Source: Candidatus Pantoea deserta (lineage in GTDB: Bacteria > Pseudomonadota > Gammaproteobacteria > Enterobacterales > Enterobacteriaceae). Taken from it: a DNA stretch of 64,000 nucleotides. Within the stretch, counting starts at the first letter, position 1. Every line of letters begins with the position of its first letter. The notes beneath the pieces are model-generated. The model did no database searches. It worked only from the letters and a program-made list of their open reading frames with translations, and was not told where the DNA came from. The DNA lies in the NCBI RefSeq assembly GCF_003813865.1, contig NZ_RMVG01000004.1:186001-250000 (forward strand), read 5' to 3'. The translations under genes and the position numbers were made by a program. Shown piece by piece: positions 10,334 through 24,326 of the stretch.

Positions 10334-10497
10334 ATAATTTCTCTGCCCTGGAATTTGCCTGAATTTTGCGCAAAACCTGCTTTATAAGTTGCTCTACGCT
10401 GCTGAGTTGCGCAAAATGCCCCTCGCTCTGGGAGTAAAAATAAGATCAATACTGCCTTTAAAAGACAGAGGCCTGAGAGCCAGCGAGAGACAACTAT

Positions 10498-11955
10498 TTG
10501 AAACGCCTAAAATTAAACTATCTGTTTATCGGTCTTGTCACCTTGCTGCTGGCAATGGCGCTATGGCCATCAGTACCATGGTATGGCAACGGTCAGGACG
10601 CGATATCGCAGATAAAATCACGGGGAGTGCTGCGTATCAGTACCATCAATTCCCCGCTGACTTACTACACCATCAACAAAGCGCCCGTCGGCATGGATTA
10701 TGAACTGGCGAAACGCTTTGCCAACTATCTGGGCGTGAAGCTTAAGGTGACGGTGCGTCCAAATCTCAGCGACCTGTTTGACGATCTGGACGACGGCAAA
10801 GCGGATTTGCTGGCGGCAGGCCTGATTTATAACGATGAAAGGCTGATGCGCTACCAGACCGGGCCGAGCTACTACTCGGTTTCTCAGCAGCTGGTTTATC
10901 GCGTTGACAAGCCGCGCCCGAAGAACCTGGGCGATTTGAAAGGACAGCTGCGGGTTGCCTCCGGCTCGGCCTATCTCTCATCGCTTAAAACGGCGCGTGA
11001 TAAACAGTATCCCGATCTTAACTGGGTGGTCTCCACCGATCAGGCGCCGAAAGCGCTGCTGGAAGCGGTGGCGGAGGGCAAGCTTGACTACACCATCGGC
11101 GACTCGGTAACCATCGCCTTGCTCCAGCGCATTCATCCGCAGCTGGCGGTGGCATTCGACGTGACGGATGAAAAGCCGGTTACCTGGTATGTGCCGCACA
11201 GCGAAGACGACAGCCTTAACGCCGCCATGCTCGACTTCTTCAACTCTATGGGCGAAGAAGGCGCGATGGCGCGCCTGGAAGAGAAATACCTCGGCCACGT
11301 AGGCACCTTTGACTATGTCGATACCCGCACGTTTTTACGCGCTATCGACGTGACTTTGCCAGAGATCAAGCCGCTGTTTGAGAAATACGCGGCCAGTATC
11401 GACTGGCGGCTGCTGGCGGCAATCTCTTATCAGGAGTCGCACTGGAATCCGCTGGCGACCTCTCCTACCGGCGTGCGCGGCATGATGATGCTGACGCGCA
11501 ATACCGCCGATAGCGTTAACGTCGAGGATCGTACCGATACGGAACAGAGCATTCGCGGCGGCAGCCTCTACCTTCAGCGCATGATGGAAAAGGTTCCCTC
11601 GACCATTCCTGATGAAGAGCGCATCTGGTTCGCGCTGGCCGCCTATAACATGGGGTACGCCCATATGCTGGATGCGCGTAAGCTTACCGCTAAGCAGGGC
11701 GGCAATCCCGACAGCTGGGCCGACGTGAAGCTGCGGCTGCCGATGCTGAGCCAGAAGCGTTATTACGCGCAGACCACCTATGGCTATGCGCGCGGCCACG
11801 AGGCCTACAACTACGTTGAAAATATCCGCAAGTATCAGCTCAGTCTGGTGGGCTATTTGCAGGAGCAGGAGAAACGTCTGGCGCAGAAATCGGCGCTCGA
11901 AGCCGAACTGGGCAGCGGTTATCCGGCGGTCACGCCGGAAATCGCCATGAACTAG
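10498..11955 (+). CDS. mltF: Membrane-bound lytic murein transglycosylase F
   Basis: This 485-aa outer-membrane-associated enzyme cleaves peptidoglycan glycan strands with 1,6-anhydro product formation. An N-terminal signal/membrane segment ([19 protein letters not shown]) is followed by an SBP_bac_3-type domain (about 35-265). A C-terminal SLT domain carries the catalytic glutamate in SYQESHWNP and the [10 protein letters not shown] motif. A TTG start is used, giving [10 protein letters not shown] as in E. coli. The C-terminus is about 30 residues shorter than E. coli MltF (518 aa), losing only the poorly conserved tail after GYLQEQEK. It is divergent from purL. Confidence 0.95.
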   Translation: MKRLKLNYLFIGLVTLLLAMALWPSVPWYGNGQDAISQIKSRGVLRISTINSPLTYYTINKAPVGMDYELAKRFANYLGVKLKVTVRPNLSDLFDDLDDGKADLLAAGLIYNDERLMRYQTGPSYYSVSQQLVYRVDKPRPKNLGDLKGQLRVASGSAYLSSLKTARDKQYPDLNWVVSTDQAPKALLEAVAEGKLDYTIGDSVTIALLQRIHPQLAVAFDVTDEKPVTWYVPHSEDDSLNAAMLDFFNSMGEEGAMARLEEKYLGHVGTFDYVDTRTFLRAIDVTLPEIKPLFEKYAASIDWRLLAAISYQESHWNPLATSPTGVRGMMMLTRNTADSVNVEDRTDTEQSIRGGSLYLQRMMEKVPSTIPDEERIWFALAAYNMGYAHMLDARKLTAKQGGNPDSWADVKLRLPMLSQKRYYAQTTYGYARGHEAYNYVENIRKYQLSLVGYLQEQEKRLAQKSALEAELGSGYPAVTPEIAMN

Positions 11956-12030
11956 CGCCGCCGGGCCGAGCAGGCCTGGCGACAAAGAGGAAAAGGACGT
12001 CGCGCCTGCCCGGCCCTGTCCAGCGCCGAA

Positions 12031-13238
<1,208 letters not shown>

Positions 13239-13409
13239 AAAACGCTCCTTTTTTGCGTTGTTGCCTACTCTGCTCCTTATTGTAGCCATCAACCGCCGTA
13301 GCGGCGACGGCGACTATTTTTAATTCCATTGGCTACAATGCCAGATGAATAGTTTATTCTTCAGCAGGCAGAGATATTTTACCGCAGGTTATTTAAACGA
13401 GGACCAGGC

Positions 13410-14249
13410 ATGAGTTCATTGCTGCGCATCCGTCAACTCTATCCGCGTCTGGCGCTAAATGAGCGTCGGCTGGCAGACTTTTTGCTGTCGCAGCCGGATC
13501 GGGCGCGGCATCTTAGTTCGCAGAAGCTGGCGGAGGAAGCCGGCGTTAGCCAGTCGAGCGTGGTGAAATTCGCGCAAAAGCTAGGCTACAAGGGATTTCC
13601 GGCGCTCAAGCTGGCGCTAAGCGAATCGCTGGCGGATCGTGACGCTATCACCGTGCATAACCATATCCTCAGCGACGACTCGTTAAAAGTGGTCGGCGAA
13701 AAGCTGCTGACGGAAAAGCTGTCCGCCATTCGCGCGACGCTGGACATCAACAGCGAAGAGAAACTGACTGAAACGCTGCACCTGCTGAAAAACGCCCAGC
13801 GTATCGTGCTGGTGGGTATCGGCGCATCGGGGTTAGTGGCGAAAGATTTTTCGTGGAAGCTGATGAAGATCGGCATCAACGCGGTGGCCGAACAGGATAT
13901 GCACGCGCTGCTGTCGAGCGTACAGGCGATGCGGCCCGGCGATGTGCTGCTGGCCATCTCCTACACGGGCGAGCGCAAAGAGATTAACCTGGCGGCGCAG
14001 GAAGCCGTACAGATTGGCGCCTGGGTGCTGGCCTTTACCGGCTTTACGCCTAACAGCCTGCAACAGATCGCGACGCACTGTCTCTATACGGTGGCGGAGG
14101 AACAGAGCACGCGCAGCGCCGCCATCTCTTCTACCGCCGCGCAGCTGGCGCTGACCGACCTGCTGTTTATGGCGCTGGTGCAGAACGATCCCGAACGCGC
14201 AGCCAGCCATATTCGCCACAGCGAGGCGCTGGTGAAAAAGCTGAACTAA
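13410..14249 (+). CDS. yfhH: RpiR/MurR-family transcriptional regulator YfhH
   Basis: This 279-aa DNA-binding protein has an N-terminal RpiR-type HTH (about 1-77, with LAEEAGVSQSSVVKFAQKLG). A C-terminal SIS phosphosugar-binding domain follows (about 125-260, VLVGIGASGLVAKDF and ISYTGERKE). Family members sense sugar phosphates; the ligand of YfhH is not known. It is positioned between pgpC and yfhL as in E. coli. GAGGACCAGGC precedes the ATG. Confidence 0.9.
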   Translation: MSSLLRIRQLYPRLALNERRLADFLLSQPDRARHLSSQKLAEEAGVSQSSVVKFAQKLGYKGFPALKLALSESLADRDAITVHNHILSDDSLKVVGEKLLTEKLSAIRATLDINSEEKLTETLHLLKNAQRIVLVGIGASGLVAKDFSWKLMKIGINAVAEQDMHALLSSVQAMRPGDVLLAISYTGERKEINLAAQEAVQIGAWVLAFTGFTPNSLQQIATHCLYTVAEEQSTRSAAISSTAAQLALTDLLFMALVQNDPERAASHIRHSEALVKKLN

Positions 14250-14299
14250 GAGATGAAGCGGAGTATAATATCGCCGTTTTTAGCTTATCAGGTGACGAA

Positions 14300-14548
14300 A
14301 TGGCGCTGCTGATTACCGCCAGATGCATTAATTGCGATATGTGCGAACCCGAATGCCCTAACCAGGCGATTACCCTCGGCGCGGAGATCTATCAGATCGA
14401 TGCCAGCCGCTGCACCGAATGCATCGGCCATTATGACGCCCCTACCTGCCAGAGCGTCTGCCCTATCGATAACACCATTATTCCCGATCCACAGCACATC
14501 GAATCGCGCGATGCGCTGTGGGAAAAGTTTGTGGTGCTGCACCACTAG
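14300..14548 (+). CDS. yfhL: 2x[4Fe-4S] ferredoxin YfhL
   Basis: This 82-aa Alvin-type ferredoxin has two cluster motifs: [12 protein letters not shown] near the N-terminus, and [18 protein letters not shown] with the long insert typical of this family. It is a cytoplasmic electron carrier. It follows yfhH on the same strand and its stop codon overlaps that of convergent acpS by 4 bp. Confidence 0.96.
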   Translation: MALLITARCINCDMCEPECPNQAITLGAEIYQIDASRCTECIGHYDAPTCQSVCPIDNTIIPDPQHIESRDALWEKFVVLHH

Positions 14549-14925
14549 CTCTCGATAATCACCGTTGCGCAGGCGTAGTGCCGCTCATCCGCCAGCGTAA
14601 CGTGGACCTGCCTGACGCCAAGCTTTTCCGCCACCTCACCGGCGTGGTTGAAAAAGCGCAGTCCGGGCTTGCCCAGCGCGTCGTTATAGACTTCAAACTG
14701 ATTAAAGGCCAGCCCGCCGCGGATGCCGGTGCCAAAGGCTTTGGCCGCCGCCTCTTTAACGGCGAAGCGTTTCGCCAGAAAGCGCACCGGCTGTTGATGG
14801 CTCTGATACTGTTGCCATTCGGCTTCGCTCAGCACGCGACGCGCCAGGCGGTCGCCGGAGCGTTCAATAACGCCGGCAATGCGTTCGATCTCAACGATGT
14901 CGGTGCCCAGTCCGAGAATAGCCAT
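14545..14925 (-). CDS. acpS: Holo-[acyl-carrier-protein] synthase
   Basis: This 126-aa enzyme transfers 4'-phosphopantetheine from CoA to the acyl carrier protein. The Mg2+-binding D9 ([12 protein letters not shown]) and the helix [14 protein letters not shown] with its glutamate are visible. It is coupled to pdxJ: the pdxJ stop and acpS start share a base (TAATG). It is the last gene of the lepA-lepB-rnc-era-recO-pdxJ-acpS series. Confidence 0.98.
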   Translation of the reverse strand: MAILGLGTDIVEIERIAGVIERSGDRLARRVLSEAEWQQYQSHQQPVRFLAKRFAVKEAAAKAFGTGIRGGLAFNQFEVYNDALGKPGLRFFNHAGEVAEKLGVRQVHVTLADERHYACATVIIES

Positions 14926-15656
14926 TAGCGACGCGCTTCCCGCATCAGCAGCTTCATCTCCCTTACCGCATCGGCCAGCCCGCTAAACAGCGCGCGCCCG
15001 ATAATCGCGTGACCGATATTCAGCTCATGCATCTCCGGCAGCGCGGCAATCGGCTGCACGTTGTGATACGTCAGGCCGTGACCGGCGTTGACCTTTAACC
15101 CCAGGCTGGCGGCGAAGGTGGCGGCGTGGCGAATACGCGCCAGCTCGGCCTCGCGCGCCAGCCCTTCCGGCGCCTCTGCATAGGCTCCCGTATGAATTTC
15201 GATATAGGGCGCGCCGCTGGCGACCGCCGCTTCGATCTGACGATGGTCGGGATCGATAAACAGCGAAACCTGAATGCCCGCTTCGCTCAGCTGCTTCACC
15301 GCCATGTTGATCTTATCCTGCTGCCCTGCGACGTCGAGACCGCCTTCGGTGGTCACTTCCTCGCGCTTTTCCGGCACCAGACAGACAAAGTGCGGTTTAA
15401 TGTCACAGGCGATACCCACCATTTCGTCGGTTACCGCCATCTCCAGATTCATGCGCGTCTGGATGGTGTCGCGCAGGATGCGCACATCGCGATCGGTGAT
15501 ATGACGGCGATCTTCCCGCAGGTGTACGGTGATCCCCTCTGCCCCCGCCTGTTCGGCGACAAACGCCGCCTGCACCGGATCAGGATAGTGCGTGCCGCGC
15601 GCGTTACGCACCGTGGCGATATGGTCGATATTGACCCCTAACAGCAACTCAACCAT
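14925..15656 (-). CDS. pdxJ: Pyridoxine 5'-phosphate synthase
   Basis: This 243-aa TIM-barrel enzyme condenses 1-deoxyxylulose 5-phosphate with 3-amino-2-oxopropyl phosphate to form pyridoxine 5'-phosphate. Diagnostic stretches are [41 protein letters not shown] and [11 protein letters not shown]. It is in the usual recO-pdxJ-acpS order. Confidence 0.98.
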   Translation of the reverse strand: MVELLLGVNIDHIATVRNARGTHYPDPVQAAFVAEQAGAEGITVHLREDRRHITDRDVRILRDTIQTRMNLEMAVTDEMVGIACDIKPHFVCLVPEKREEVTTEGGLDVAGQQDKINMAVKQLSEAGIQVSLFIDPDHRQIEAAVASGAPYIEIHTGAYAEAPEGLAREAELARIRHAATFAASLGLKVNAGHGLTYHNVQPIAALPEMHELNIGHAIIGRALFSGLADAVREMKLLMREARR

Positions 15657-15721
15657 GACAATCCTCAGTTTAACTATGTCGAAAATCAGAGTGTACCGCG
15701 CCGCACGACACGGGCACAGCG

Positions 15722-16450
15722 CTATTGGCTGGCCGCATCCGGTCGCTTTTTCGGCACGAACTGGCGAAACAGCTCGGTGCTTTTCAGCGGCTTTCCGCCC
15801 AGGTAGGGCTTAAGCGCAATACGCGTAAAGCGCTTGGCGGCCCGCAGCGTGTCCGCATCAGGAAAATCGCGTTCCCACAGCGCCCGCAGCTGCCGACCGG
15901 TGAAGCTGCGCTGACCGGTCACCAGGCTGGCAATAAAGCCTTTTTCTTCACGGTAGCTGTAGGTCATCGAATCGGTAACGGGTTCGCCGCTGCCCGCGCA
16001 GTGCAGAAAGTCGACGCCGTAGCCGAGGTGCCCCAGCAGCGCCAGCTCGAAGCGGCGCAGCGCCGGTTCAGGAGAGCTGTTTTCCGCCGCCAGGGTTTGC
16101 AGGCAGTTCAGGTAATCAAAGAAGAGTTCTGAGAAGGGAAATTCCTGCTCCAGCACGCGCGACAGCAGTTCGTTAACGTAGAGACCGCAGTAGAGCGTAA
16201 TACCGCTGAGGGGCAGCGCCAGCGAGACCGCTTCGGCCTTAGTCAGCGTTTTGACTTCGCCACGGCCGGTCCAGCGCACCAGCAGCGGCGTAAAGGGTTG
16301 CAGCGTTCCTTTTAGCTGCGAGCGGCGCGCTCGCGCGCCTTTCGCCAGCACCCTGACCCGACCGTCGCTTTCGCTAAACAGATCGAGCAGCAGGCTGGTT
16401 TCGCTGTAGGGGCGACTATGCAGCACAAAGGCGCGTTGCCAGCCTTCCAT
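15722..16450 (-). CDS. recO: DNA repair protein RecO
   Basis: This 242-aa recombination mediator works with RecR and RecF to load RecA onto SSB-coated DNA. It has an N-terminal OB fold (about 1-80, [21 protein letters not shown]) and a helical C-terminal part. The protein begins 3 bp after the era stop, so the two are probably translationally coupled. Confidence 0.96.
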   Translation of the reverse strand: MEGWQRAFVLHSRPYSETSLLLDLFSESDGRVRVLAKGARARRSQLKGTLQPFTPLLVRWTGRGEVKTLTKAEAVSLALPLSGITLYCGLYVNELLSRVLEQEFPFSELFFDYLNCLQTLAAENSSPEPALRRFELALLGHLGYGVDFLHCAGSGEPVTDSMTYSYREEKGFIASLVTGQRSFTGRQLRALWERDFPDADTLRAAKRFTRIALKPYLGGKPLKSTELFRQFVPKKRPDAASQ

Positions 16451-16453
16451 CGG

Positions 16454-17359
16454 TTAAAGGTCGTCTACATAGCCCAGACTGCGCAGCGCACGTTCGTCGT
16501 CGGCCCAGCCGGATTTTACTTTAACCCACAGTTCGAGATGGACTTTGGCTTCAAACATCTCTTCCATGTCTTTGCGCGCTTCAATGCCGATGGTTTTAAT
16601 TTTGGCGCCCTTGTTGCCAATCACCATTTTTTTCTGCCCTTCGCGCTCCACCAGGATCAGGCCGTTGATGTCGTAGCCGCCGCGCTCGTTCGCGACAAAC
16701 TGCTCGATTTCAACCGTGACCGAATAGGGCAGCTCAGCGCCGAGAAAACGCATCAGCTTTTCGCGGATGATCTCTGACGCCATAAAGCGCTGCGAGCGAT
16801 CGGTGATGTAATCTTCCGGGAAATGGTGATCCGCCTGAGGCAGACGTTTACGCACGATGGCCGCAATGGTATCGACGTTTTTTCCGTTCTCTGCTGAAAT
16901 CGGCACGATGTCGAGGAAGTTCATCTGCTGACTCAGAAATTGCAGGTGCGGCAGCAGGATGCTTTTATCCTGGATGTTGTCCACCTTATTGATGGCCAGC
17001 ACCACCGGCACTTTGCCGTCGCGCAGCTTGTTGAGCACCATTTCGTCGTCTGGCGTCCAGCGCGTACCCTCTACCACGAAGATCACCAGCTCTACGTCGC
17101 CGATAGAGCTGCTGGCCGCGCGGTTCATCAGACGGTTGATCGCACGTTTCTCTTCCATATGCAGGCCGGGCGTATCCACATAGATAGCCTGATACTCGCC
17201 TTCGGTATGGATGCCCATGATGCGGTGGCGCGTGGTTTGCGGCTTACGCGAGGTGATCGACACCTTCTGCCCCAGCAGCTGGTTCAGTAAGGTGGATTTG
17301 CCGACGTTGGGTCGGCCGACAATCGCGACAAAGCCGCAATAGGTATTCTGTTCGCTCAT
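16454..17359 (-). CDS. era: GTPase Era
   Basis: This 301-aa GTPase matures 16S rRNA and the 30S subunit. G1 is GRPNVGKS (G15-S22), G3 is [16 protein letters not shown]4 is NKVD and G5 is SAENG. A C-terminal KH RNA-binding domain has [13 protein letters not shown]. It is located between rnc and recO. A 45-bp gap separates it from rnc. Confidence 0.98.
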   Translation of the reverse strand: MSEQNTYCGFVAIVGRPNVGKSTLLNQLLGQKVSITSRKPQTTRHRIMGIHTEGEYQAIYVDTPGLHMEEKRAINRLMNRAASSSIGDVELVIFVVEGTRWTPDDEMVLNKLRDGKVPVVLAINKVDNIQDKSILLPHLQFLSQQMNFLDIVPISAENGKNVDTIAAIVRKRLPQADHHFPEDYITDRSQRFMASEIIREKLMRFLGAELPYSVTVEIEQFVANERGGYDINGLILVEREGQKKMVIGNKGAKIKTIGIEARKDMEEMFEAKVHLELWVKVKSGWADDERALRSLGYVDDL

Positions 17360-17404
17360 TCGAGTCCTGACGTTTTCAGCGCCTGTTCAGGCGCCGGGAT
17401 ATTG

Positions 17405-18199
<795 letters not shown>

Positions 18200-18218
18200 T
18201 TAATCCGGGCCAGATAAA

Positions 18219-19193
18219 TCAGTGAATCCCGCCGATGCGACTCAGGCGGACGCCGGTCGGCCACTGGCCTTCCTGCTTATCGAAGCTCATCCAGATGGCG
18301 ACCGCTTTACCTACCAGATTACGCTCCGGGACAAAGCCCCAGTAGCGGCTGTCGGCGCTGTTGTCGCGGTTATCGCCCATCATGAAATATTGCCCCTGCG
18401 GCACGATCCAGGTCGCCTGTGGCTGGCCCGGCTGCTGATAATACATGCTTGCCTGACTCTGCGCTTCGTTTACCAGCAAAATATCGTGCGTGACGTTGCC
18501 CAGCGTCTCTTTACGCGTCCCCAGACGCAGCCCGCCGCGCATGGTTTCGCCCTGCGGCACCTGATAAAAACCATTGCCGGTTTCATTGCCGTCAAACCCG
18601 CTGAAGGTCTGAATAAAGTTGCTCGGCTCGACGTTGGTGTAGGTAATCGGCAGCGCGCTGGCGCAGCGCTGACCGGCGGCGCAGTTCGGGCTGACGGTCA
18701 GCGTTTTGCTGTATGGATCAAACACCACTTTGTCGCCCGGCAGGCCAATAACGCGCTTGATGTAATCCAGGCTGGGATCTTTCGGGTATTTAAACACCGC
18801 GATGTCACCGCGCTGCGGATGCCCGGTTGGGATCAGCGTCGTCTGGGTGATAGGGTCCTTAATGCCGTAAGCGAATTTCTCGACCAGAATAAAATCGCCA
18901 ATCAGCAGCGTCGGCATCATCGAGCCAGACGGGATCTGGAACGGCTCATAGATAAACGAGCGCACCACAAACACCACCAGCAGGACCGGGAAAACCGACG
19001 CGGTGGTCTCAACCCAGCCCGGCTGCCCGGAGACTTTCGCCAGGGTTTTACTGTCCAGCGAGTGACCTGCCGCCGCCTGCGCTTCCGCCCGTTTGGCCCG
19101 GCGCGCCGGCGCCCACTTAAAACGATCGATACACCAGACAACGCCGGTAATCAGCGTCGCTATCGCCAGAATCAGGGCGAACATATTAGCCAT
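18219..19193 (-). CDS. lepB: Signal peptidase I
   Basis: This 324-aa inner-membrane serine-lysine protease removes signal peptides from exported proteins. Two N-terminal membrane segments (FALILAIATLITGVVW and VFPVLLVVFVVRSF) are followed by the catalytic serine S91 in PSGSMMPTL. The general-base lysine K146 is in YIKRVIGLPGD, and the MGDNRDNSADSR box is near the C-terminus. It begins 9 bp after lepA, as one operon. Confidence 0.98.
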   Translation of the reverse strand: MANMFALILAIATLITGVVWCIDRFKWAPARRAKRAEAQAAAGHSLDSKTLAKVSGQPGWVETTASVFPVLLVVFVVRSFIYEPFQIPSGSMMPTLLIGDFILVEKFAYGIKDPITQTTLIPTGHPQRGDIAVFKYPKDPSLDYIKRVIGLPGDKVVFDPYSKTLTVSPNCAAGQRCASALPITYTNVEPSNFIQTFSGFDGNETGNGFYQVPQGETMRGGLRLGTRKETLGNVTHDILLVNEAQSQASMYYQQPGQPQATWIVPQGQYFMMGDNRDNSADSRYWGFVPERNLVGKAVAIWMSFDKQEGQWPTGVRLSRIGGIH

Positions 19194-19202
19194 GGTAAAT
19201 CC

Positions 19203-21002
<1,800 letters not shown>

Positions 21003-21191
21003 TTATATGAATATCTTCACGTAGAAAAACAGTTGAAAACCTGAGCACAGACACATTCAGGAAGATCGCTCTTTACCTATAATCCTGTCAGCCTCATTAA
21101 TGACGACGCATATTACACTGTTAAGGCCGCGCATAAAAGAATGGAACGTTGCGGAATCACAACACTTTTTGACGGGAAACAGAGAGCAAAA

Positions 21192-21210
21192 GGCCGCGAT
21201 GTACGCGGCC
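21192..21210 (-). terminator. Terminator of the rpoE-rseABC operon
   Basis: A 7-bp GC stem GGCCGCG / CGCGGCC with a 5-base loop is followed on the minus strand by TTTTGCTCTC, 10 bp beyond the rseC stop codon. Confidence 0.65.
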
Positions 21211-21219
21211 TGGCAGAGG

Positions 21220-21684
21220 TCATGCTTCGCTTTTGACGCGCAGCGCATCAGGGGGCAGCGCAACGCTCAGGATAACGGGCTGGAAAGCCTCGCGCTCGCC
21301 GACTTTTAGCGACACGCCTTTAGCGACGATAAAACCGCCGATGCCGCCGAGCAGCGCGCCACAGGCCGCCGCCAGATCGCTGTGAAACAGCGCCTGAAAC
21401 AGGCCGGCCAGCAGAAATAACCCGAACAGCGGCGTCATATAGACCAGCAGCGCTGAACCGAGCAGGCTGCTTTCTCTGATGCCCAGCTCGACGCGCTGGC
21501 CCGGCTGCAACGGCTTCTCGCTGACGATTTCCATCACGTGCGCGTCTTTCGGTCCCAGCTTGTTCAGCATGTGGCTGCCGCAGCCTTTACGCGCCGAGCA
21601 GCTATTGCAGGATGTTTTCGCCTCTGTATGCAGCGTGGCGATGCCGTCACGCCATGCCACCACCGTGGCCCATTCTCTCATCAT
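21220..21684 (-). CDS. rseC: SoxR-reducing system protein RseC
   Basis: This 154-aa inner-membrane protein has an N-terminal cysteine cluster (CNSCSARKGCG, about residues 26-36) and two hydrophobic segments (LLGSALLVYMTPLFGLFLLAGLF and AACGALLGGIGGFIVAKGV). E. coli RseC takes part with Rsx proteins in reducing SoxR and was named from its place in the rpoE operon. Its start overlaps the rseB stop by 4 bp. Confidence 0.95.
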   Translation of the reverse strand: MMREWATVVAWRDGIATLHTEAKTSCNSCSARKGCGSHMLNKLGPKDAHVMEIVSEKPLQPGQRVELGIRESSLLGSALLVYMTPLFGLFLLAGLFQALFHSDLAAACGALLGGIGGFIVAKGVSLKVGEREAFQPVILSVALPPDALRVKSEA

Positions 21685-22637
21685 CGTTGTGACCCCAAAT
21701 CAATGCTGTCCGCTATGCGTTTTGCCGTTGCGGGCGGCAGCTCGCCTACCACGGTAATCTCGCTATTATTGCGCACTTCGGTCTGTACCGTACGACGCCC
21801 CGTGCGCAATGTCTGCGTGACGCTGTTTTTATCGGCCGGCGTAATATTTATAGCGAAGCTAAACAGTCCGTCGCTGTAGAGGCGCGACTCCACTGTTTTA
21901 TTCATAGTCGGAATGGCGCGACGATTTTGCGACACCAGCGACATCCCCGCAGGCACCCATGTCGGCTGCCAGCTGAGGCTGACTTTTTCGCCTTCCGGCA
22001 CGGAAAGCGTCGGCGGCAGGTTGGCTTTTTGCAGCCCCTGCATTAAATTGCGCACGCCTTCATCCACCGCAAAGCTGATCACGCGGAACTGCTCCAGCGT
22101 CTCGCCGTCGCGATCCAGCAGATCGATACGCAGCGGCAGTTTGGTTTCAACATCCAGCCATACCACGTAGCTGTAACGCGTGCCGTCGCGCGAGACGATG
22201 CGTATTACCTCGCACAGCTGATCGGCAATGCGCGAACGTCCCACCGGAATAAAGTCCCAGGCGCTGGCAAGCTTAGAGAAATCGGCAAAGATAGGCGACG
22301 GCAAGGCATCAATGATGTGATTGCCCGGCAGAGAAAAAGGATCGAGTCCGGGTTCAAAATAGCTAATATCGGTGCCGCGCTGGATGACTTCTCGTCGCGG
22401 CCCATCCATCTGCAACAGCTGCGCATAGACGCGGTTATCGATCACCGCATGGCGATAGCGCAGCGACTCGATGCCCATGCGCGAGACGTTGATATAAGCA
22501 AATTCGTAGTTGAGGGTCTGGCTCGCCTGCTCCATCTGCTGTAACAACGCCCCGGACGCAGAGTTCTGCGCCGGGGCGGGAGATGACCAAATCAGGCTGC
22601 CTGCCAGCAGGCTAACGGCACACCAAAGCTGCTTCAT
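21681..22637 (-). CDS. rseB: Periplasmic sigmaE regulator RseB
   Basis: This 318-aa protein has a signal peptide (MKQLWCAVSLLAGSLIWSSPAPA). It binds the periplasmic part of RseA, shields it from DegS cleavage and senses lipopolysaccharide intermediates. The MucB/RseB domain pattern is visible in the VWLDVETKLPLRIDLLDRDG region. The ATG shares a base with the rseA stop (TAATG). Confidence 0.97.
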   Translation of the reverse strand: MKQLWCAVSLLAGSLIWSSPAPAQNSASGALLQQMEQASQTLNYEFAYINVSRMGIESLRYRHAVIDNRVYAQLLQMDGPRREVIQRGTDISYFEPGLDPFSLPGNHIIDALPSPIFADFSKLASAWDFIPVGRSRIADQLCEVIRIVSRDGTRYSYVVWLDVETKLPLRIDLLDRDGETLEQFRVISFAVDEGVRNLMQGLQKANLPPTLSVPEGEKVSLSWQPTWVPAGMSLVSQNRRAIPTMNKTVESRLYSDGLFSFAINITPADKNSVTQTLRTGRRTVQTEVRNNSEITVVGELPPATAKRIADSIDLGSQR

Positions 22638-23290
22638 TACTGCTGTTGAACACCTAATGTCTGGTTACCGGGAACGTTCGCCTGCGCCTGCTGCGGGGCA
22701 TTACCTTCAAACTGCAAACGATCGGCATGCAGGCGGCGTTGCAGCTCATAATCCTGCAACATCGCGTTAACGCGACGGCGCTGTTCCTGCACCTGCTGAT
22801 TCGCGCCGCCCGTATCAAATGCATCGGACGGAACGCCCAGGCTGACCGGCGACGCTTTGCCCATCATCGGCAGCGTGTTGAACACCGGCGAATCAGACGG
22901 CTCGGCGGTGGTGCCGTTCGGCTGGTTGTAGTGCTGTACGCCCACGATTACCGCCAGCGAGACGCACGCCGCTACGCCGACCTGCGTCAGCTGCGCCGCC
23001 CAGGGACGCATTTTGCGCCAGAATGGCATTTTTTCAACGCTGGCCGGTTCAGGCTGCGCTTCCGGAATCAACGCCGTGACGTGACGAGCAGGCTCCTGCT
23101 CAAGGGCTGCTGCGACGCGCTCAGAAATATCGAAGTGCAGCACATCGCCCACATCGCCGCGCATGGTATCGCGAATAAGGTGGTAGCTTTTCCAGCGCTG
23201 TTGCAGTTCTGCATCCTGAGATAGTTCTGACAACAGCGCGCTATCGAGCGCTTCGCCATCCATCAAAGCGGAAAGTTGTTCTTTCTGCAT
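22637..23290 (-). CDS. rseA: Anti-sigmaE factor RseA
   Basis: This 217-aa single-pass inner-membrane protein sequesters sigmaE on its cytoplasmic side (MQKEQLSALMDGEALDSALL, the RseA N-terminal domain). It is degraded by DegS and RseP on envelope stress. One membrane segment (VGVAACVSLAVIVGV, about residues 105-120) precedes a Gln/Pro-rich periplasmic part. It lies 27 bp downstream of rpoE. Confidence 0.97.
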   Translation of the reverse strand: MQKEQLSALMDGEALDSALLSELSQDAELQQRWKSYHLIRDTMRGDVGDVLHFDISERVAAALEQEPARHVTALIPEAQPEPASVEKMPFWRKMRPWAAQLTQVGVAACVSLAVIVGVQHYNQPNGTTAEPSDSPVFNTLPMMGKASPVSLGVPSDAFDTGGANQQVQEQRRRVNAMLQDYELQRRLHADRLQFEGNAPQQAQANVPGNQTLGVQQQ

Positions 23291-23317
23291 GCCTTAGTAC
23301 CCTTCCAGTAGCCGTTA

Positions 23318-23896
23318 TCACTGACGTTGGATAAGCGGTTGAACTTTATTATCAATGGCCTCTCGCGCACGGAAGATACGGGAACGTACTGTACCGACCG
23401 GGCAATCCATAATGGCGGCGATCTCTTCGTAGCTCAGCCCGTCAAGTTCCCGGAGGGTAATTGCCATACGCAAATCCTCAGGGAGCGCCTCAATGGTACG
23501 AAAGACAATTTGTTTCAGTTCATCTGACAACATTAAGTTCTCAGGGTTCGAAATTTCTTTTAGCGCGCCAGCACTTTCGAAATTTTCCGCGTCGATGGCA
23601 TCCACATCGCTGGATGGCGGACGGCGCCCCTGGGCAACCAGATAATTTTTTGCGGTGTTAACCGCGATACGATAGAGCCAGGTATAAAATGCGCTATCGC
23701 CGCGGAACGATTCCAGCGCGCGATACGCCTTAATAAAGGACTCCTGGACGACATCAGGAACGTCTCCCGACGGAACATAGCGAGAAACCAGGCTCGCCAC
23801 TTTATGCTGGTAACGAATAACCAGTAAATTGAATGACTTCTGATCTCCCTTTTGTACGCGCTCTACGAGTACCTGATCCGTTAACTGCTCGCTCAT
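23318..23896 (-). CDS. rpoE: Envelope-stress sigma factor RpoE (sigmaE)
   Basis: This 192-aa ECF sigma factor has region 2 (about 20-95, QHKVASLVSRYV and DVVQESFIKAYRALESFRGDSAFYTWLYRIAVNTAKN) and region 4 (about 130-185, AITLRELDGLSYEEIAAIMDCPVGTVRSRIFRARE). It directs outer-membrane protein quality control genes. It is the first gene of rpoE-rseABC, with a candidate self-recognised promoter at 23978-24005. Confidence 0.99.
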   Translation of the reverse strand: MSEQLTDQVLVERVQKGDQKSFNLLVIRYQHKVASLVSRYVPSGDVPDVVQESFIKAYRALESFRGDSAFYTWLYRIAVNTAKNYLVAQGRRPPSSDVDAIDAENFESAGALKEISNPENLMLSDELKQIVFRTIEALPEDLRMAITLRELDGLSYEEIAAIMDCPVGTVRSRIFRAREAIDNKVQPLIQRQ

Positions 23897-23977
23897 CCGA
23901 GGTAATGTCTCCCCAAATTTTTTTAAATGCGTAAAGGAACTGCCGGCACATCTTCATAGTTCTGAGCAAGCATGCGC

Positions 23978-24005
23978 TTAGAGTGGTAGCACGGCAAAAG
24001 GTTCA
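23978..24005 (-). promoter_or_regulatory. Candidate sigmaE-dependent rpoE promoter
   Basis: The minus strand has TGAACCT, a 16-base spacer, then TCTAA, close to the sigmaE consensus GGAACTT-N16-TCTGA. It lies about 80 bp upstream of the rpoE start. E. coli rpoE is autoregulated from such a promoter. Two -35 bases differ from consensus. Confidence 0.55.
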
Positions 24006-24058
24006 CTTAACGCGCTGATGATAATTCCGCCAGACACATCGTCATTTGTTTTTCATTC

Positions 24059-24271
24059 TCAAGACAGTGTAATCCGGACTGCGATGATCAACGCTGAATC
24101 GCAGGCAGAGTACCCTATGATAGCGGCTTTTTCATCTTTAAATCCCGCGCCGCCGCCAGGTTTTATATAAAAAACAGGCTTTTTATACCTGACTCTGTAA
24201 GGCATTGAATTACCGTATAACTGCCGGTTAAGCCAGCTTTTACTGGTCAATTTATGTTTAAAATACTTCAC
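24059..24271 (-). CDS. Possible small basic ORF upstream of rpoE (uncertain)
   Basis: A GTG-started 70-codon frame lies in the 409-bp gap between divergent rpoE and nadB. The product is basic at the N-terminus (KYFKHKLTSKSWLNRQLYGN) with no recognised domain. I do not recognise it. E. coli has a leader ORF (rseD) ahead of rpoE, but I see no similarity to it. The stretch is AT-rich compared with coding DNA around it, and no ribosome site is evident. It may be non-coding leader. Confidence 0.2.
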   Translation of the reverse strand: MKYFKHKLTSKSWLNRQLYGNSMPYRVRYKKPVFYIKPGGGAGFKDEKAAIIGYSACDSALIIAVRITLS

Positions 24272-24326
24272 AACGTTGGGTTAAGCCCTTATTCTCTCCT
24301 GACTCTTGTTTAGTAAATTAAACGCA

